Assembly (NCBI GenBank): GCA_947685225.1
Contig: CANTUV010000024.1
Location: forward strand, 55,394,001 to 55,458,000
Reading direction: 5' to 3'
Origin: Garcia nutans
Lineage: Eukaryota > Streptophyta > Magnoliopsida > Malpighiales > Euphorbiaceae
Length of the DNA stretch: 64,000 nt
How positions within the stretch are numbered: the stretch's first letter is position 1; the number at the start of each line of letters is the position of its first letter. A program made the translations under genes and the position numbers. The notes below the pieces were generated by a model that saw only the letters and a list, made by a program, of their open reading frames with translations, had not been told where the DNA came from and did no database searches. This document shows, one piece after another, positions 1-11,924 of the stretch.

Positions 1-24
1 ACTTCGACACGCCCAATGACACAC

Positions 25-410
25 CCGTGTCACTGGGCGTGCCCTATGAAATAGGAGACAGTGTATACGACATGCCCAAGGACACAATCATGTCCATGGG
101 CGTGTCACAGGGACTGGATGAATTAATAAATGACACGCCCATCAACACGAGCGTGTCAATAGGTGTGTCACATGTACTGTGACAACAAAGGAAACGACAC
201 GCCCACTAGCCTGAGCCTGTTCTTTAGGAGTGTTGGCTCTCTTTTTTTTATTTTTATTTTAAGGGCATGACCAGTGACACAGGGGTGTCCCTGGGCGTGC
301 CATAGCTACTGTTTCTCATTCAAAATGACACGCTTAGTGACATGGGTGTGTTGTAGCTAATGCCTGTTAAAAATAAGGACACGCCCAATGACATGGGCGT
401 GTCCTACAAT
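25..410. repeat. 63-bp GC-rich inverted-repeat cassette, about 7 units
   Basis: Seven degenerate units have their TGGG/TAGG cores near 34, 97, 160, 225, 292, 343 and 394; the first three are spaced exactly 63 bp apart. Each unit pairs GACACGCCC with GGGCGTGTC. The block lies in the element's 3' non-coding internal region, because no LTR end (CACTTATCA) occurs to its right. The same cassette sits inside the LTR at 7116-7350. From 411 to about 640 there is AT-rich non-coding DNA ending in GTTGTCTCCCACCCAGCACT, a sequence typical of the region after pol in Athila elements. Confidence 0.8.
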
Positions 411-639
411 ATGCTCAATTTACCCCTCAAAATAAAATTTTCTCTATAAATTGAAATGAATGGAAGGAAAAAAAAAACCACCAACCAATGATAGAAGGAT
501 AAAACTAAAACAAATTGATGACACAAACCAAAAACACAGAAATTAAAGACATAAAAATTAAAGAACGAATAAAATGGTGGGTTGTCTCCCACCCAGCACT
601 TCTTTAACGTTATATTAGTTGGATGGTCAAGGCAAAGTT

Positions 640-3600
640 CCCTAGTCTTGGAGGTGTAAAACCTCCTTCAAGTCATGTACTTCCCCTCCAAAGTATAATT
701 TGAGCCTATGTCCATTTACATTAAAATCTCCTTTTTTCAGATGAGTTATTTCGACCACTCCGTAGAGGAAAACTTCCTTAACTGTAAAAGGACTAGACCA
801 TCGAGATTTTAACTTACCTAGAAAGATTCTAAGTCGTGAATTGTATAGTAATACCTAATCTCCCGCTTGAAACTCCATCCGTTCCTTAATGCGAGCATCA
901 TGCCATCGCTTGGTGTGCTCCTTATACATTCTTGCATTGTCATAAGCTTGCAATCTCCACTCATCCAACTCGTTTACCTACAATTTTCTCCTTTCACCTG
1001 CACGAGCTAGATGGAGGTTAATCTATTTTATAGCCCAATATGCATTATGTTCAATTTCTACAGGTAGATGACAAGCTTTTCCATATACCAGCCTAAACGG
1101 TGTAGTGCTCATAGGAGTTTTAAATGTAGTCCTAAAAGCCTATAGAGCATTGTCCAATTTTTCAGACCAATCCTTTCGGGATCGCTCTGCCATTTTTTTC
1201 TAGAATTATTTTTATCTCCCTATTCGTATTCTCAATTTGGCCACTAGTTTGGGGATGGTAAGGAGTAGAAACTTATGTGTAACTCCTAATCTTTTGAAAA
1301 CTTTCTCAAGCTGAACATTACAAAAGTGAGTACCCCTATCACTTATGATTGCTTTCAGTATACCAAATCGAGAGAAAAACTTCTTTAAAAACTTCATCAC
1401 TACCCTGGCATCATTGGTTGCCAAGCCTTGGGCTTCAGGACATTTAGAGACATAATCTATAGCTACAAGAATATATTTGTTACCAAAGGAATTTGGAAAC
1501 GATCCCATAAAATCAATCCCCCATACATCAAAGACTTCACACACTAAAATTCTATTTTGGGGCATCTCATCATGAGATGAAATGTTTCCAGTCCTTTGGC
1601 AATGATCACAAAGATTCACAAATTCATAGCTATCCCTAAACAAAGTGGGCCAATAAAATCTTGATTCTAATACCTTTTGAGCAGTCCTATTGGCTCCCAT
1701 ATGACCACCAGCTGGTCCAGCATGGCATTGACTAAGAATGTTCATTGTTTCAGGCCCTGCCACACATCGTCGGATCATATGATCCTTACATAATCTAAAC
1801 AAAAAGGGATCCTCCAAAAAATAATACTTTAAATCAGAAAAGAATTTCTTCTTTTCTTGATAAGTTAAATCCTTAGGAAGTTCCCTAACAGCTAAATAGT
1901 TAGCAAGATCTGCAAACCAAGGTGTTTCAAAATTTAAATTAATTACCTCACTTACCATGGCGTACAACTGCTCATCAGGGAAGTGATCATCAAAGTCCCC
2001 TTCTTCAAACCTCTCCAAGGTTGGATTCTCCAAGCGAGAAAGGTGATATGCTGCTAGATTTTCAACTCCCTTCTTGTCTTGAATCGTCAAATCAAATTCC
2101 TGCAATAACAAAACCCAATGGATTAGCCTAGGCTTTGCATCAATTTTTGCAAATAAATACCTCAAAGCCGAATGGTCAGTATAAACAATCACTTTTGACA
2201 AGATTAGATATGATCTAAACTTGTCAAAAGCAAAAACTACAGCTCGTAGCTCTTTCTCTGTAGTTGTATAATTAGCTTGAGCTGTGTTCAAAGTCTTGAT
2301 TGAATAGTAGATAGGCTGGAAGTATTTCTCTTTGCGTTGACCCAAGACCGCTCCCACTGTAATGTCACTCACATCACACATTAGTTCAAATGGTAGATTC
2401 CAATTGGGAGCTATCATGATTGGAGCATGTGTCAATTTCTCCTTAAGAGTTGTGAATGCTCTAAAACATTCCTCATCAAAGACAAAATCCACATACTTCT
2501 CAAGGAGTCTTGTTAGTGGGCGGGCTATGTTAGAAAAATTTCATATAAACCTCCTATAAAAGCCCGCATGTCCTAGAAAACTTCTAATGGCCTTTACACA
2601 TGTGGGTGGAGGTAACTTCTCAATGGTGTCTACCTTATCCCGATCCACCTCAATGCCCTTACTTTAAATTTTGTGTCCCAACACAATTCCCTCCTGAACC
2701 ATGAAATGGCACTTTTCCCAATTAAGCACTAGGTTGGTTTCCTCACATCTAATCAAGACTCTTTTAAGATTTTCCAAAGATCTTTCAAATGAGCTGCCAT
2801 AGACCAAGAAATCATCCATAAACACCTCCATAATATCTTCAACAAGTTCATCAAAGATTGCCACCATGCACCTCTGAAAAGTCACAGGTGCATTGCACAA
2901 CCCGAATGGCATTCTTCGATATGCAAATGTCCCATATGGGCAGGTGAATGTAGTTTTCTCTTAGTCTTCCGGGGTGATAGGAATTTGGAAATAGCCTGAA
3001 AGACAATCCAAAAAGCAGTAATACTTATGCCCGGATAACCTCTCCAACATTTTATCAATGAAGGGCAAAGGAAAATGGTCCTTCCTAGTTGCATCATTTA
3101 ATTTTCGATAGTCGATGCAAACCCTCCAACTGGTAACTGTTCTTGTTGCAATCAGCTCATCATTTTCATTAGGGACCACTATCATCCCTCCTTTCTTTGG
3201 TACTACTTGGACTGGGCTCACCTGAGAGCTATCCGAGATCGGATATATAATCCCTGTATCAAGTAGTTTTATCACTTCAACCTTCACTACATCTTTCTTC
3301 TTTGGGTTTAGTCTCCATTGTGGTTGCACTACTGGCTTGAATTCATCCTCCATCAGTATCTTGTGAGTGCAATAGGATCAACTGATACCCTTGATGTCTA
3401 CTATCTTCCAAGCTATAACTTTCTTATGTTTCTGTAGCAACTAGATAAGCTTTTCCTTCTGCTTAAAAGATAGATGGGAACTCAGAATTATTGGTAATTT
3501 CTTCCTCTCTGCCAGAAATCCATACTCAAGGTGATCTGGAAGGGGCTTTAGTTCCAAGTTGGGTGGATCAATCACCGATAGTTTTGGCTTTTCTTCCTTT

Positions 3601-3650
3601 GGCATCTCAATAGTCTCATATGCCTGGCATTTGAATGATTTGCTTGCTTC
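640..3650 (-). pseudogene. pol: Athila pol: reverse transcriptase, RNase H, integrase (broken)
   Basis: Would copy element RNA into DNA and integrate it. In order on the minus strand: a linker and RT N-terminus (about 2961-3650, with VCIDYRKLN and FLDCLSGYFQI), the RT catalytic part (2664-2912, MPFGLCNAPVTFQR, FMDDF near 2815, then NWEKCHFMVQEGIVLGHK), RNase H (YTDHSALRYLF, about 2170), an HHCC integrase finger (HAGPAGGHMG ... CDHCQ, about 1600-1730), and core motifs WGIDFMGSF and IISDRGTHF. The integrase C-terminus (ELDEWRLQAYDNARMYKEH, about 900-970) follows in other frames. Breaks lie between 3353 and 3650, 2913-2960, 2493-2663 and about 1212-1300. Motifs are clear; the product cannot be full length. 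Confidence 0.9.
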
Positions 3651-3662
3651 AGGAAAAGCAAG

Positions 3663-6031
3663 CTACTCCATTGTTTCTCGATCCTCAACATTTTTCTGTA
3701 ATAAACACAACTCAAGGGGATCCTTGGAAACAATGTTAGTAACAAAATTTACAGTCTCATGCCCAATAATATCATTGCATGATTCCGCCTCACCAAGTGA
3801 AAGTGAATGTTTCATAGCATCACGTATCCTAAAAATAACTTTCTCACCACCCACTCTCAAAGTTAATGTGCCATCAGGAACATCAATAAGGGCACAAGCT
3901 ATATTTAAAAATGGCCTACCAAGAATAAGTGAAACATACGCATCCTCATTAATATCAATGACAACAAAATCATTGGGGAGAATGAAATTCCTGACTTTTA
4001 CCAACACATCTTCTATAATGCCACGAGGGTGGACTACTAACTTATCAGCAAGTTGGATGGTCATAAGTGTTGGTTTAGGTTTACCAATGCCTAACTCTTT
4101 AAACATTTTATAGGGCACAACACTTATGCTAGCCCCCAAATCAACTAATGCACTTTTAACCTCAAGGTTACCTATCAAACATGGAATGGTAAAACTACCT
4201 GGATCTTTTAACTTCTTATGTAACCTCCTTTGCAAAATTGCCAAACTCTTTTCAGACAAATGCACTAAAGACACTTCCTTAAGTTTCCTTCTGTTAGAGA
4301 GGATATCTTTAAAAAATTTAGCATATTTAGGCATCTGTGACAAAGCTTTAGCAAATGGAATGTTAATGTGCAATTGTTTAAAAAGTTCAAGAAACTTACT
4401 GAATCGAGCATCAATCTTGTCCTTGTTCAACCTTGCCGGATATGGTACTCTATGTCGGTATTTCTTCATTATTGGGCTACTTTCTTGTGGCCGATTCTCT
4501 TTCTCACTTTCAAGTGCAGCTTTCTCTCCCAAAGTGATAGGAGGATCGCCTTCTTTTTCTTTTTCTTGTACTTCAGCCCCTTTCTCTGCCACTTCATCTC
4601 TTTTCTCTTCCACATTACCCTTGATCTTTTTTCCACTCCTTGGTGTAATTGCCTTAAGCTGCTCTTTAGGATTTGCCTCAGTGTTGCTAGGCAAACTTCC
4701 TTGTGGTCTCTCACTAAGCAACTTGGCAATTTGCCCCACCTGATTCTCCAAATTATGAATAGAGGCTTGCTGATTTCTTAGGGTGGTTTCAGTTGATTGA
4801 AACCTGGTTTCAGAAGCTACTATAAATTTCTCCATCATGTCCTCCAAATTACTCTTTCTTGGAGGGGAAGCTTGTTGATGTTGGGGCTGCTAGAATCCAG
4901 GAGGAGGTCGTAGATTATTCTGATTATTCCATGAGAAATTAGGATGATTTCTCCACCCCGTATTGTACGTGCTCCTATAGGGGTTATTCTATTGTTGCCT
5001 TGGCATGTTTCCAACATAATCTACTTGCTCTTGCCTAGCAAACATGTTGCCACTTTGGCAATCTTGACTTTGATGTCCACCCCCACACCATTCATAGGAC
5101 ATCACCTGCATCACTTTCCCTGAAGAAGAAGAAGCTAAAGAATCAATCTTTTTGTTCATTGCTTCCAACTGTACTGACAGAACAACTACGGGATCAATTG
5201 ATGTGAACCAGCAACCCTTAACTTCCCTTGTTCCCTTGGGGTTTGCCACTGATAATTTGTAAGGGCCATGTCTTCAATCAAATCCCTTGCTTCTTCAGGT
5301 GTTTTATTATTTATGGTACCTCCGTCGACTGCATTGATGGACTGCTTACTAGCGTAATTCAATCCATTATAGAAAGTTTGGATCTAATGCCACAGCGAAA
5401 GCCCATGGTGAGGACATCTTCTCAATAAATCCTTGAATCTTTTCCAAGCATCATACAGAGTTTCACCATCAAGCTGGAGAAAAGAGGAAATATCATTTCT
5501 CAACTTAGCAGTCTTGGATGGTTGAAAATACTTCTCTCAGAATTTTTCAAGTAGTTGGCCCCACGTATTGAAAGTGTTAGGAGGGAAAGACTTCAGCCAC
5601 TTCTTTGGTTGGTCTCTGAGCATGAATGGGGACAACCTCATCCTAATTGCATCTTCAAAGACATTCTATATCTTGAATATGTCACATATTTCTAGAAAAG
5701 TTTCAATGTGTGCATTAGGATCTTTGTCTGAAAATCCATCAAACTGACAAGTCTGCTGCACAATTTGAATGACATTTGTCTTTATCTCGAATTTATTTGC
5801 AGTAACCACTGGTCTTTGTATACTTGATTCAGCCCCATTAAGAGTAGGCCAAGCAAACTCTTGCATTGTTCATGGCTCATTTTCTGCCATTTCTTCTTGT
5901 AAGATGAGATCTTCAAAGTTCGGTTCGGTCTCTGCTAGAACTATTTCCTCTTCTTCCTTTCACCTTCTCCTCAATATTCTCTCTAACTCTTGATCTAATT
6001 CAAAAAGTTTGGAAGAGCTAGCTCGAGTCAT
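3663..6031 (-). pseudogene. gag: Athila gag and aspartic protease (broken)
   Basis: Encodes the capsid-type Gag and the protease that would cut the polyprotein. The start is chosen at 6031, where MTRASSSKLFELDQ begins, the usual Athila Gag N-terminus, about 115 bp inside the primer site. Gag core motifs such as NAHIETFLEICDIFK and LRDQPKKWLKSFPP are split over several frames (5250-5990). The zinc knuckle near 5080 reads WCGGGHQSQDC and has lost its first cysteine. The longest open stretch (3663-4847) holds a glutamine-rich segment, a charged linker and the protease, ALVDLGASISVVP, with the Athila DLG triad intact. Stops near 5870 and frameshifts near 5230, 5015 and 4840 break it. Confidence 0.88.
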
Positions 6032-6146
6032 AAACAGGAAGAAGTACAAAGAATGACAGTCAAAAAGCAAGAACTTATTTTAAGACAAAATAAAATAAAA
6101 ACTAAATCAACAGTCTTAATTATATTACTAATATTGAAAACCGTTG

Positions 6147-6164
6147 TCCCCCGCAGCGGCACCA
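6147..6164 (-). other. Primer binding site, tRNA-Asp type
   Basis: On the minus strand the site reads TGGTGCCGCTGCGGGGGA, six bases inside the 5' LTR. It matches the complement of the plant tRNA-Asp 3' end at 15 of 18 positions by eye. tRNA-Asp priming is typical of Athila elements. Confidence 0.8.
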
Positions 6165-6170
6165 AAAACT

Positions 6171-7532
6171 TGATAGCAAGAACCTATGCTATTGTAATAC
6201 CGCAAGTGCACGGGTTGCTCAAGTAATAAAGTAGTGAGTGAGTCATCGTTCCATTGAGGACAAGGCCAAGTACTATTACAAATTTAACAGTTGTTTAGCA
6301 AGACAATAGTTTTGTGAAGTTTTGTAATTGAAGATAATTAACTTAATAACTGAACATAGACAGAGATTGAGTGTTGAATGAATTGATTGATGATGAGAAT
6401 ACTATCCAGATATTGAATCCCCTAGCTGCAATTATATTTATGAAAATCAATTTAATTAAACCAAATAATAAAGTTGAATTGGTATTCCTCTAAATTAGGC
6501 TAAAACCTTTCTCAAGTGAATTAATTCCTAATCACTAAGTAGAATGTTGGAATCTCTTCTCAAACATAATTAAGTAGATCTTGCATTAAGAATAAGGAAT
6601 TATAAACCAAAGGATCTTGTAAGTATATCTCTAGTACTCCAATCAATCCTCAATCCTTATGAGTATTCAATTCATATCAAGCTTTTTCAAGTCAATAATA
6701 TGAAAATTGCAACCAATCAATAAGCATGCTATTATCAATTGGAAATAAATTATTAAGCATCATAAGAATAAAATAACTCAATCAAATGATTTAATTAAAT
6801 AAAATTATTCAATCCATACAATAAAGCTAGGGTTCATCAATATCTAGATAAAGAATGAGTTAGTTCATGTTCAAAACCATAAAACCAGAACAAGAGAAAA
6901 AATGAAAGAATCCAAACAATCCATTGCGAATAATTCATATTTCTTCTCTTGAATCCTTGAATCTTGGTTTAGATCTTGTTTAGAATATGTCTTCACCTTC
7001 AATCTCAGCTCCAAAACTCTCCTCCTTGCTTTAGAAGTCGATTCTAGGTTATAAAATATGAAAATCGAATCCCTAATTCGTGCTTCAGCTTAGCTTTTAT
7101 AATGCAGATATTTTCGCCTGACACGCCCATTGACACACCCATGTCACTGGGCATGTCATTGCCACTGGGATTTTGAATATAAGGCATGTCCAGTGACACG
7201 CCCATGTCGCTGGGCGTGTCACAGCCACTGTGAATCATCACAATAGGCACGCTCGATGACATGCCCATATCACTGGGAGTGTCATTGCTTCTGTATGGTA
7301 GTATCAAGGGCACGTCCATTGACACGCCCATGTCCATGGGCGTGTCAATTGAAGAATTTTGCTCTTTTCTTCTACTTTCATCCATAATTCCTCCAAAATG
7401 ACCATAAGCCTCAAAATACAGAGAATTCCTAAAATTAACCCAAAAAAGTACTTGAACAAACAAATTAAAATCAATTGGATAATAATCATATTAAGAAATA
7501 GGGGCAAAATATCATCAATTGTGCACTTATCA
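6171..7532 (-). repeat. Athila 5' LTR, 1362 bp
   Basis: In element orientation it begins TGATAAGTGC at 7532 and ends CTTGCTATCA at 6171, just before the primer site. Both ends align with the solo LTR at 42741-44167 (TGATAAGTGT ... CGCCATCA), which fixes the boundaries. It carries four 63-bp cassette units about 180 bp after its start. Confidence 0.9.
7116..7350. repeat. 63-bp cassette, 4 units, exact period
   Basis: The core CCCATGTCACTGGG or a variant begins at 7138, 7201, 7264 and 7327, exactly 63 bp apart. Each unit joins GACACGCCC half-sites to GGGCGTGTC half-sites, forming short palindromes. The minus-strand open frame across it (DTPSDMG repeated every 21 residues) is a by-product of the period. 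Confidence 0.92.
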
Positions 7533-7876
7533 GCTTCATATGACCATATGAGGTGTTGGAGAGAGTTGGTCCAATGGCTTATAGACTAGCTTTGCCGCCT
7601 GAGTTGGATCGAATACATAATGTTTTCCATGTCTCGATGCTTCAAAGATATAGGTCTGACCCATCTCATATCTTGTTTGTGGAGTACATTGAGGTGAGTC
7701 CAGATTTGACTTATAAGGAAGAACCAATTGCGATTTTGGCACGAGAGGTTAAAGAATTGAGGAATAAGAGGGTGCCACTTGTGAAAGTCCTTTAGAGGAA
7801 TCATGCCACTGAGGAGGCGACCTAGGAAAGTGAACAGGCGATGCAGAGTCAGTTTCCCCATTTGTTCCAGACTTGA
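7533..7876 (+). pseudogene. pol: Tekay-1 integrase C-terminus and chromodomain-like tail
   Basis: In one frame the segment reads PYEVLERVGPMAYRLALPPE, then RIHNVFHVSML, SPDLTYKEEP and a tail ending FPHLFQT with TGA at 7874-7876. It is the counterpart of 27142-27486 in Tekay-3. In-frame stops lie near 7541, at 7793 (W to stop) and near 7825. In Del/Tekay elements this tail holds the chromodomain-like module thought to guide integration to heterochromatin. It is a remnant with no start of its own. Confidence 0.88.
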
Positions 7877-7908
7877 GGACAAGTAATTTATAAGACAAAT
7901 TTTGTTTT

Positions 7909-7922
7909 AGGGGGGAGAGAAT
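7909..7922 (+). other. Polypurine tract of Tekay-1
   Basis: AGGGGGGAGAGAAT lies directly before the LTR start TGAAACATTC. It would prime plus-strand DNA synthesis. Confidence 0.85.
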
Positions 7923-10921
7923 TGAAACATTCTAAAATTTTTGAAAATTTCTAATTTTTGGAAAATTGGATAAAATAAATTATAATTTAAAAGGATAAAT
8001 TAAATTAATGGTTTTAAATGAAAAATGAAGGGATTTTAAATGAAAAAGTGGAATATATATGTGATATATATGCAAAATATACATAACATATATAAAAGTC
8101 AACACTTTTTAAAAGAAAAGGGTATTTTGGTAATTAAATCTTATAAATTCAAAATTAATAAAATAATTCAAAAACAAATTATTTTTGAATGGAAGAGGGA
8201 AATTAGGACTTTTAATTTATTAAAAAAATAGTTAAATAGTTAAATATTAAATTATTTTAATATATATATATATGTGTGTGTGTGGTTTAAAAAAAAGATG
8301 AAAGGAAAAGAAATATTAAAAGTCTTTTTCTTCTTCTTCTTCTCTTTCCTTTGGCCAAAAATTCCATGGGAGCTAGACCAAGGATTCTATTTCTTCCATA
8401 CTCTATAAATTGAAGGAATTAACAAGTTTCAAGTGGATTTTTGGTGATCTCCACCAAAATTAGTAAGTTTCCATCTCTTTTCTTTGAATTCCACGGAAGA
8501 TGGTATTATGTGAAATTTTGGATTTTGATGTAGTATGTTATAATTGTTGGAATTGGTGTGTATGATGTTATTTTGGGTAGTTAACAATGATTTTAAGGTT
8601 AGATTGAAGAGATGATTGAGTTTGGTTAAAGAATAGTGAAGAGATAGAATTTAGGGTTATGGATTTTTGGGGTTTTGAAAACATGAACTTTAATTGTGCA
8701 AATTGGTTCTAAATGAGTTGTTTTGATTCATAAACAAGTATTTTAAAGTCAAATATTGGATTTGGTGGTGTTGGGTTGGAGTTTGAGAATGGAAGTGGAG
8801 ATTTAGGGTTTTGGAAAAGTGATTTTCCAAAGTGGTTGAAATTTGTGATTTTATTTGTTTAAGCATGTTGTTTAGTGTTAAAAGTGATTAATATAAGCTT
8901 GGAATGAGTAATGGATTGTGTTGGAATGGAAAACCTTCAATGGGGGAAGGTTATGCCATTTTTGAGATTTTATGTATAAGAGTGTATTTTTATAATGTAA
9001 ATGATTTAAATGTATTAAAATATATTTTTAATAATATAAATAAACTTAAAACACTAATTTAATTGTAGTAGAATGGAATTCCAATGTTGAAGTAAGGAAA
9101 GGCTAAATTTTTGGAATTTTATAGGAGTGATGTGTAATTATGGTTTAATGTTGGAAATGCCATTAAATGTGATACTAAATGATTTTTTGTTATCACATTT
9201 GGTTTAGACATTGAGGGAGGTTGATTTGCTTCATCCAAGTGGTGAAGGGCAAGTTGGAAAGATTGGATTGAAGGTTGTTTTTATCTTACTTTGGGTTGTT
9301 AGTGGAGGTATGTATAAACTTTGAATATAATGTTTATATTTGGATAACATTTGGACTTAACACATTTTGGTTGGAAAATGTGTTAAGCTACTTGGTTCAT
9401 TGATTATGTATGAACAATGTGCTATGACATTTGTAATATCATATATGTGTTAAATGCATTGTGAAAAGCCATTGATAATGGCTAAATTGTGTAAAATGTG
9501 AAATATTCATATTAGGTGAAAATAACCAAAGTAATTGGGTAATGTGTTGTGAATACAAAAATGAGATATGTGGAATAATGTAGTGAAATGAATTGATATT
9601 AATAATAAATGGGAAAAGTGAGAAAAATGTGAAAAATGCAAAAAATAAAAAAAAATGTGAAAATAAGGCAATGTGCCTAAATAGAATATGTGACAAAGAG
9701 AAAGAGATTAATAATGAGAAAAATGAATAAATTGTGTGACTAGTTTGTTATTCAATTTTCAGAGTTCTGAGTTTGATGGCATGCCTATGATTGCCTACGG
9801 GCAGAATGGTAAAAAGACTGCATCATAAGCCAGGCCAGCTGATAAATATGATGTTTTTGGGGTGAAAAGACTGGGTCGTAAGCCTCAAAAACTGTAGCAG
9901 TCTAGCCAAGTTGAGGACAAGATATTGGGGCCTAAGGGTCTAGCCAGGTTGACGTCCAAGAGACTGGGTCTAGTACATTATCCATGGATATATCGCCTAC
10001 GAGGCTAGACACATGGTGTCATTATGGACCAAAGCAGTAACTCTGAAATTTGAATAGCATATTAGATTCTTTTTAGGCCCATGCTTGCCTTTGTTTTAAA
10101 GTGAATTATGAATTATGATACAATTAAGCAATATAATGTTATGAGTTGTGATTATAAAATATTTAAAAAATATAAGAAAGTGGAATGATGTGACATCTAT
10201 ATGCATCGTGCATTGGCATTTCATTGATTTTTATTGTCATTATCAAAGTTTGTACCACTAGGCTTCAGCTTAGCGCAATTGTTTCAATCGCACAGGTGAC
10301 AGGGTAGACCCAGCTGAGCCAAAGAGTTCTTCTAGACTAGGTTAGGTCTAGACTTGTAGTTGAGTTTGTTGAGTTGCTATCAAGATTAGAAACACTGGCA
10401 ACAATATGTATATATTTTTATGTTATTGTACATTTTACGTATTATGCATAATATATTATGTTTTGAATTTTATATATTGTATATTATAAAGAATGTTTGG
10501 GTCAAAGTATTTGAATTGGGAGAGTAAGTGTGTTTTAAATTATATATATATCTATATATATAAATGTTTGAGAAACTTGGTGAAATTGAGAAGTATGGTT
10601 GAGATAGTGATTGGAAATTATTTGGGAGTGTTTTCTTTTTGCAGGTTGAGTAATTGCTAAATTTTGGGATGTCCAAAATACAGACAATACTCTGGCAAAT
10701 TTTTCTTAAAGATTTTTATATATTATTTATTTTGGGTTCTTATAACAAGTAAAGAATATTTATATTCTATTTAATTTTTATATATTTAGAAATTTAAATT
10801 TTAAATTGGAAATGTGAAATTTTTTTATTAAATCGGTCTGTGACATTTTTGTACTGTATATGAATATTTTACATATGCTGAAAATATGTATTGTACATAT
10901 ATAGGGTATAAGGGTGTTACA
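7923..10921 (+). repeat. Tekay-1 3' LTR, 2999 bp
   Basis: Begins TGAAACATTC after the polypurine tract and ends GGGTGTTACA, TG...CA bounded. It has the Tekay layout: AT-rich U3; a stretch near 9770-10040 with GACTGGGTC and repeated GTCTAGCCAGGTTGA, as in Tekay-3; and a worn form of the conserved hairpin near 10259-10300 (GGCTTCAGCTTAGCGCAATT). A (TA)n(TG)n run lies near 8259-8285. Its mate LTR is outside the window. No GC-rich palindromic cassette like those of the other Tekay copies was seen. Confidence 0.85.
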
Positions 10922-11091
10922 TCACTGGCCGTGTCATTTATCTTTCATCACAGTAACTATGATATGCCCAATGATGCAGCGTGTTCCCACTCGTGTCATT
11001 AACACTCAAACACAGCAATGTTGACACACCCATTGACATGGCCGTGTCACTGGTTGTGTCAAGCAAAGTTCTATATTTTGAACACTTATCA
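10922..11091. repeat. Athila-type LTR fragment with 63-bp cassette
   Basis: Three units, with cores near 10926, 10991 and 11051, contain CACTGGCCGTGTCA and GACACACCCATTGACATGG. The segment ends AACACTTATCA at 11091, which resembles the minus-oriented Athila LTR start. It is the target into which Tekay-1 inserted. Too short to assign firmly to LTR or internal region. Confidence 0.6.
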
Positions 11092-11917
11092 ACTTAAACT
11101 CCATATATCAAAATATATGATAACAATGGATCAAAAGTAGTTTCTTTAACATAGATAGAGTCTATACCAAATACTTTAATCAAACTTCAATTATTTAAGT
11201 CTTCAATCATCACCTATGGCTAAAGACAACATCAAACCACTCAACTCTTATAATGATTGAATTAAGAATCATATTCATCACTACAAGTTCCTTTAACTCA
11301 TTTTTTTACTCATCAATCCATTTGACCAAAACATTGTCGTAATAATTCATTATAGATGACTGAGTCAACTAATTCAAACATTAAAATTTATAGAAATTCA
11401 AATATTTGTAAATTAATTTACAAAAGCACATACCTCTTTCAAAATCTCTCTTCTTCTCTCTTTTCCCTCTTTTTCTTTGATCACTTATTGATAATCTCCC
11501 CTTTTCTAGCTTATTCTTTTAAAAATTCATAACTAGATGTGATTTCATCTTAAATTTTAGCTAAATTTTGGAAAATAAGGTGAAAGGAGGAGTTTTGGTT
11601 ATGTTGATGATGATGAATGTGGATGAAGGAGGAAGAAGAAAGAAACATCTACACAAATACACTTGTCCATACACTTGTATATATATACAGCTTAATCTAG
11701 TGTGGCCAATCTTATCTTAGTTGTGGTGCACTATCTTTATTATTCTTAGATTCTAATTCTATTTTTAGTCTCGTAAAACCTTAAAATTACATAATTTCTT
11801 CAGTAAATTTTTAAGATCAACTATTTACATCACTTATCCATACCACTTATATCACAATTCACTATCAATTATCTATATTAAATTAAAAGTTTAGTATATA
11901 AATTTTAAACATTACAT
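11092..11917. other. AT-rich non-coding segment, unassigned
   Basis: No reading frame, LTR end or primer site could be supported. It holds pyrimidine-rich runs near 11436-11475 and a purine-rich GAGGAAGAAGAAAG run near 11627. It could be the unread start of the Tat-0 LTR or a remnant of another element. Confidence 0.4.
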
Positions 11918-11924
11918 CGAGAAC

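Larger units (their letters stand above)
1..7532 (-). mobile_element. Athila-type Ty3/gypsy retrotransposon, 3' end outside window
   Basis: Reading on the minus strand from 7532 leftward: 5' LTR (6171-7532), primer site (6147-6164), gag-protease (about 3663-6031), reverse transcriptase-RNase H-integrase (about 640-3650), then a non-coding 3' region with a tandem cassette. The 3' LTR is not in the window. The Athila assignment rests on gag beginning MTRASSSKLFELDQ, protease motif DLGASI, RT motif FMDDF and a tRNA-Asp-like primer site. All coding parts carry stops and frameshifts, so it is a dead copy. It lies inside the pol gene of Tekay-1, whose reading frame resumes at 7533. No envelope-like frame is visible between pol and the left edge. 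Confidence 0.9.
7533..10921 (+). mobile_element. Tekay-1: 3' end of a Del/Tekay chromovirus
   Basis: Contains the last part of pol, a polypurine tract and a full 3' LTR. The 5' part lies left of the window, on the far side of the Athila insertion, which entered at the integrase C-terminal motif PYEVLERVGP. The bases after the LTR are TCACT, the expected right-hand target duplication, inside an Athila-type cassette. Confidence 0.85.

Noticed and set aside
411..640. Envelope-like gene downstream of Athila pol
   Set aside because: Only AT-rich sequence with stops; no membrane or signal segment in a usable frame.
7044..7463. Minus-strand open frame of 139 residues with repeated DTPSDMG
   Set aside because: It is the translation of the 63-bp array (21 codons per unit) inside an LTR; no start context or homologous protein motif.
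11911..11917. ATTACA as an LTR end of another minus-oriented element
   Set aside because: No matching LTR start, primer site or target duplication could be found.
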